From Rhizobium oryzicola (lineage in GTDB: Bacteria > Pseudomonadota > Alphaproteobacteria > Rhizobiales > Rhizobiaceae): a stretch of DNA of 64,000 nucleotides. This document shows positions 61,879-64,000 of the stretch, piece by piece. Position 1 is the stretch's first letter. Every line of letters begins with the position of its first letter. The notes under the pieces were generated by a model. That model saw nothing but the letters and a program-made list of their open reading frames with translations. It did not search any database and had not been told where the DNA came from. Made by a program: the position numbers and the translations under genes. The stretch lies in contig NZ_JAUKWQ010000006.1 of the NCBI RefSeq assembly GCF_030504645.1, positions 62,001 through 126,000 on the forward strand. Reading direction: 5' to 3'.

Positions 61879-63777
61879 TCAGAATGATTGCCCGATACCG
61901 GCATAGATGCCGTAGCGGCTTCCTCCCTCATATCGGTTCAGCGGCAACGCCACGTCCACCCTGATCGGGCCGAAGGGCGTGGCATATCGAAGCCCGATGC
62001 CTGCGCCCATCCGTATATCGGAGAAATCGGGCACCATTTCGGTTGAGACCGCCCCCACATCCAGGAACGGCACGATTCCAATCTTCTCCGTGACTTTCAA
62101 GCGCGCTTCGAAGCTTCCGATCGTATAGGATCGTCCTCCGACCGCCTCGCCTGATGCGTTATAGGGCGAAATTTCCTGATAGCCATAGCCACGCACGGAA
62201 CCGCCCCCTCCAGCAAAGAACCGGCGTGTGGTGGGAATGTTCGCAAGGCTTCCGCCGCCCACCACTGTTCCCGCCGAAAGGCGGGCGGCTAGCACCACCC
62301 GATCGTCCTCGCCAAGGCCCAGATAGCCCGAAATGGCTCCCTCGAAAGAGGAAAATATTTCGCTGCTGTAGATTTCATAGCTTGGTTTGGCCGAGATCAT
62401 AGCCCTGTAGCCGCTGGTCGGATCCAGCTTGTTGTCACGCGCATCGCGTTCGAAGGATACAGGCAGGCTGAGCGTCAGATAGGTATGGCTGCCAAGCCCG
62501 TCTTCTGCGTCGATCCAGGCGATTTCACCACCGCCCTTCACCGTGTCCGTATCGTTCAGCTCATAGGCCAGTTGGGTGAGTTCGGTGATGCTGTTGGCGG
62601 TATAGCTATCCGGTGTTTCCCGTTTCGCAACGAGGCTCGATTCCAGCCGCATCTCCGGAAGGAAGAAGCCCGGTTTCGCGAAATACATCCCTGCCGAATA
62701 GTTGAAAGTGGTGACGTCGGTGGTCGCGCCTATGCCCGAAACCTTGCCTTCGATACGCAGGGACTCCGCATTGCCGAAGAGGTTGCGGTGGCCCCAATAG
62801 CCGGAAAGCCCGGCGCCATCGATCGACGAATATTCCGCGCCGAACCCATAGTAGCGGAATTTGCCCTCGGAAACCTCGATCATCAGCGGCAGTGAACCAT
62901 CCGGTGCAAGCTTGTCGGCTTCGCGAATGGTGACGCTGGAGAAGACATTCAGCTCCCGCAGCCGATCGCCCGCCTTCTTCAACTGCTCCGGCGAGTAGCG
63001 TCCGCCCTTGTCCAGACGGGAATAGCGGCGCACGAATTCCGCGTTGACGTCGCGCGAGCCCTTCACAGTGACTTCGCCGAAGGGCGCGACCGGGCCACTC
63101 GCAGCTGCGATCGTCACATCGACCGTGTTCGTTCGGTGATCGGCCACCACATCCCGCGTCGTGAGCTTGGCCAGTGGGCGGCCATCCTTCTTCAAATCCT
63201 GGACGATCCGCTCGCCAGCCTTGATGATGGCGACGGAACCGGCGGGACCACCAGTTTCGAGATCGTAATCCTCTGCCTTGAACTGGGCCGCATCGCCTTT
63301 CAACGTTACCCGACCCAGCGTGAACACTGGTCCCGGATCGACAGAGACCGACACGGGGACCGGACGGCTATGATCGAAGGTCGGGTTGGGCGGCAGCCGG
63401 TCGAGATCAGTGCCGGCAATGGTGATCTTCACGGTCCCGCCATAGCGAGCTTCTTCGTAGAGAACGGCGACAATGCGGTCCCGGTCCTCGCGTGCCTTGA
63501 TGACGAGGCCCAGGTCGCCGGAAACGGGCTTGTCCTTGTCGGCCACGAGCGATGTGGTGGTTTCCAACCGCTCCTTCAGTTTCGAGTCTGCATTGCCCGT
63601 ATTCAGCGTCGGAGCATAATTGACCGGGTTGACGACATCTTCCTTGTCGTCATCGCTTTCGAATAGCGTCAGGCCGAATATCTTCAGCGCATAAGCCTGG
63701 GTCGCGAAGCCGGGATATGCCAGCATCGTCGCTGCTGCCATGGCGGCAAGGCCGGTCTTCCGAAACGCGGCGCGCAA
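61879..63777 (-). CDS. tamA: Outer-membrane assembly protein TamA (Omp85 family)
   Basis: A 632-residue beta-barrel of the Omp85 group. After a signal peptide (about 1-30, cleavage after QAYA) come three POTRA-type domains (about 75-290), and a C-terminal 16-strand barrel with RRFFAGGGGSVRGYGYQEISP (lid-lock VRGY/F motif) and GIGLRYATPFGPIRVDVALP, ending in Phe. It inserts outer-membrane proteins with TamB. The start is uncertain: 63777 is TTG with no SD, and the frame is open upstream to 63837 without an ATG. A TATATT element is found about 85 bases further upstream. Confidence 0.9.
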   Translation of the reverse strand: MRAAFRKTGLAAMAAATMLAYPGFATQAYALKIFGLTLFESDDDKEDVVNPVNYAPTLNTGNADSKLKERLETTTSLVADKDKPVSGDLGLVIKAREDRDRIVAVLYEEARYGGTVKITIAGTDLDRLPPNPTFDHSRPVPVSVSVDPGPVFTLGRVTLKGDAAQFKAEDYDLETGGPAGSVAIIKAGERIVQDLKKDGRPLAKLTTRDVVADHRTNTVDVTIAAASGPVAPFGEVTVKGSRDVNAEFVRRYSRLDKGGRYSPEQLKKAGDRLRELNVFSSVTIREADKLAPDGSLPLMIEVSEGKFRYYGFGAEYSSIDGAGLSGYWGHRNLFGNAESLRIEGKVSGIGATTDVTTFNYSAGMYFAKPGFFLPEMRLESSLVAKRETPDSYTANSITELTQLAYELNDTDTVKGGGEIAWIDAEDGLGSHTYLTLSLPVSFERDARDNKLDPTSGYRAMISAKPSYEIYSSEIFSSFEGAISGYLGLGEDDRVVLAARLSAGTVVGGGSLANIPTTRRFFAGGGGSVRGYGYQEISPYNASGEAVGGRSYTIGSFEARLKVTEKIGIVPFLDVGAVSTEMVPDFSDIRMGAGIGLRYATPFGPIRVDVALPLNRYEGGSRYGIYAGIGQSF

Positions 63778-63913
63778 GCCCGGGCCGGCAATGTCATTGC
63801 GCTTACTCAGTTTGGTGTTCCACCCTGGCAGGGCTATTCATGCCCATTGATCAAGATGCTAATATAACAGAGTGCCAGAAAAGTCATGTCGCGGATCTGC
63901 CACGCCTCGGATC

Positions 63914-63941
63914 AAAAAGCCCCGGAGCGTGCTCCGGGGCT
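63914..63941 (-). terminator. Intrinsic terminator for the right-edge gene
   Basis: AGCCCCGGAGC (63918-63928) and GCTCCGGGGCT (63931-63941) are exact complements around two bases. The A-run at 63914-63918 is a T-run on the minus strand, so it terminates a minus-strand gene coming from the right. It lies 26 bases beyond that gene's stop codon. Confidence 0.85.
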
Positions 63942-63966
63942 GTATTCTTGGACGGCAGACGGCTTA

Positions 63967-64000
63967 TCAGTAGCGGCCGCGCGGGCAAGCATCGACATAG
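63967..64000 (-). CDS. C-terminal end of an unidentified protein (partial)
   Basis: Only the last codons of a minus-strand gene are seen: the reading frame ends YVDACPRGRY then TGA. The stop is followed 26 bases downstream by a terminator, which supports a real gene here. There is too little sequence to name it. The basic RGRY end and single Cys are unremarkable. Confidence 0.5.
   Translation of the reverse strand, partial: YVDACPRGRY

Overview
The window is a gene-dense, high-GC chromosomal segment of an alphaproteobacterium, almost certainly a member of the Rhizobiaceae (Agrobacterium/Rhizobium/Sinorhizobium type). Evidence is the gene order: hemC-hemD-mic60-hemY next to tsaD-gpsA, the sdhCDAB - Omp19-like lipoprotein - zapE - mdh - sucCD - sucAB - lpdA block, priA followed by a five-gene F1 ATPase operon (atpHAGDC), and an NAD-dependent formate dehydrogenase operon. 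Starts of several genes were moved from the first ATG to a downstream codon with a Shine-Dalgarno (SD) match, as noted in each entry.

Layout. 1-7.5 kb: a partial YggT gene, a 12-TM MFS exporter, and a minus-strand heme run (hemC, hemD, mic60, hemY, terB-like, glutamine amidotransferase). 7.6-11.1 kb: plus-strand tsaD-gpsA-yciI-EVE-methyltransferase cluster. 11.7-29 kb: TCA-cycle block. SdhCDAB (with a glycosyltransferase gene embedded between sdhA and sdhB), Omp19-like protease-inhibitor lipoprotein, ZapE, malate dehydrogenase, succinyl-CoA synthetase, and the 2-oxoglutarate dehydrogenase E1, E2 and E3 genes, with MAPEG, LysE and SDR genes between E2 and E3. 29-37 kb: assorted housekeeping genes (cytochrome b561, TraB/GumN, XerC-type recombinase, acyltransferase, an orphan ATPase, PriA). 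37-42 kb: F1 ATPase ending in a strong terminator. 42-52.2 kb: L-lactate dehydrogenase, a LysR regulator, and the formate dehydrogenase genes fdsG-fdsB-(DUF4287)-fdsA-fdhD-fdsD followed by an oxalate/formate-type MFS carrier. 52.2-55.5 kb: asparaginase and a soluble PAS-PAS chemoreceptor coupled to CheW. 55.7-63.8 kb: TamB (2027 residues, with seven tandem repeats of about 106 residues) and TamA.

Functionally the segment joins central respiration (succinate dehydrogenase, TCA enzymes, ATP synthase, formate oxidation) with envelope biogenesis. No insertion sequence, prophage, CRISPR array, tRNA or rRNA gene was seen. No intergenic gap exceeds about 300 bases. The most unusual signals are small: an odhA ribosome binding site apparently brought close to its start by a hairpin, alternative hairpins in the sdh leader, a perfect 13-bp-arm palindrome before mdh, genes embedded inside the sdh and fds operons, and the repeat expansion in TamB. 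I found no convincing wholly new multi-gene system; the best candidate for an undescribed partner is the DUF4287 protein made from inside the formate dehydrogenase operon.
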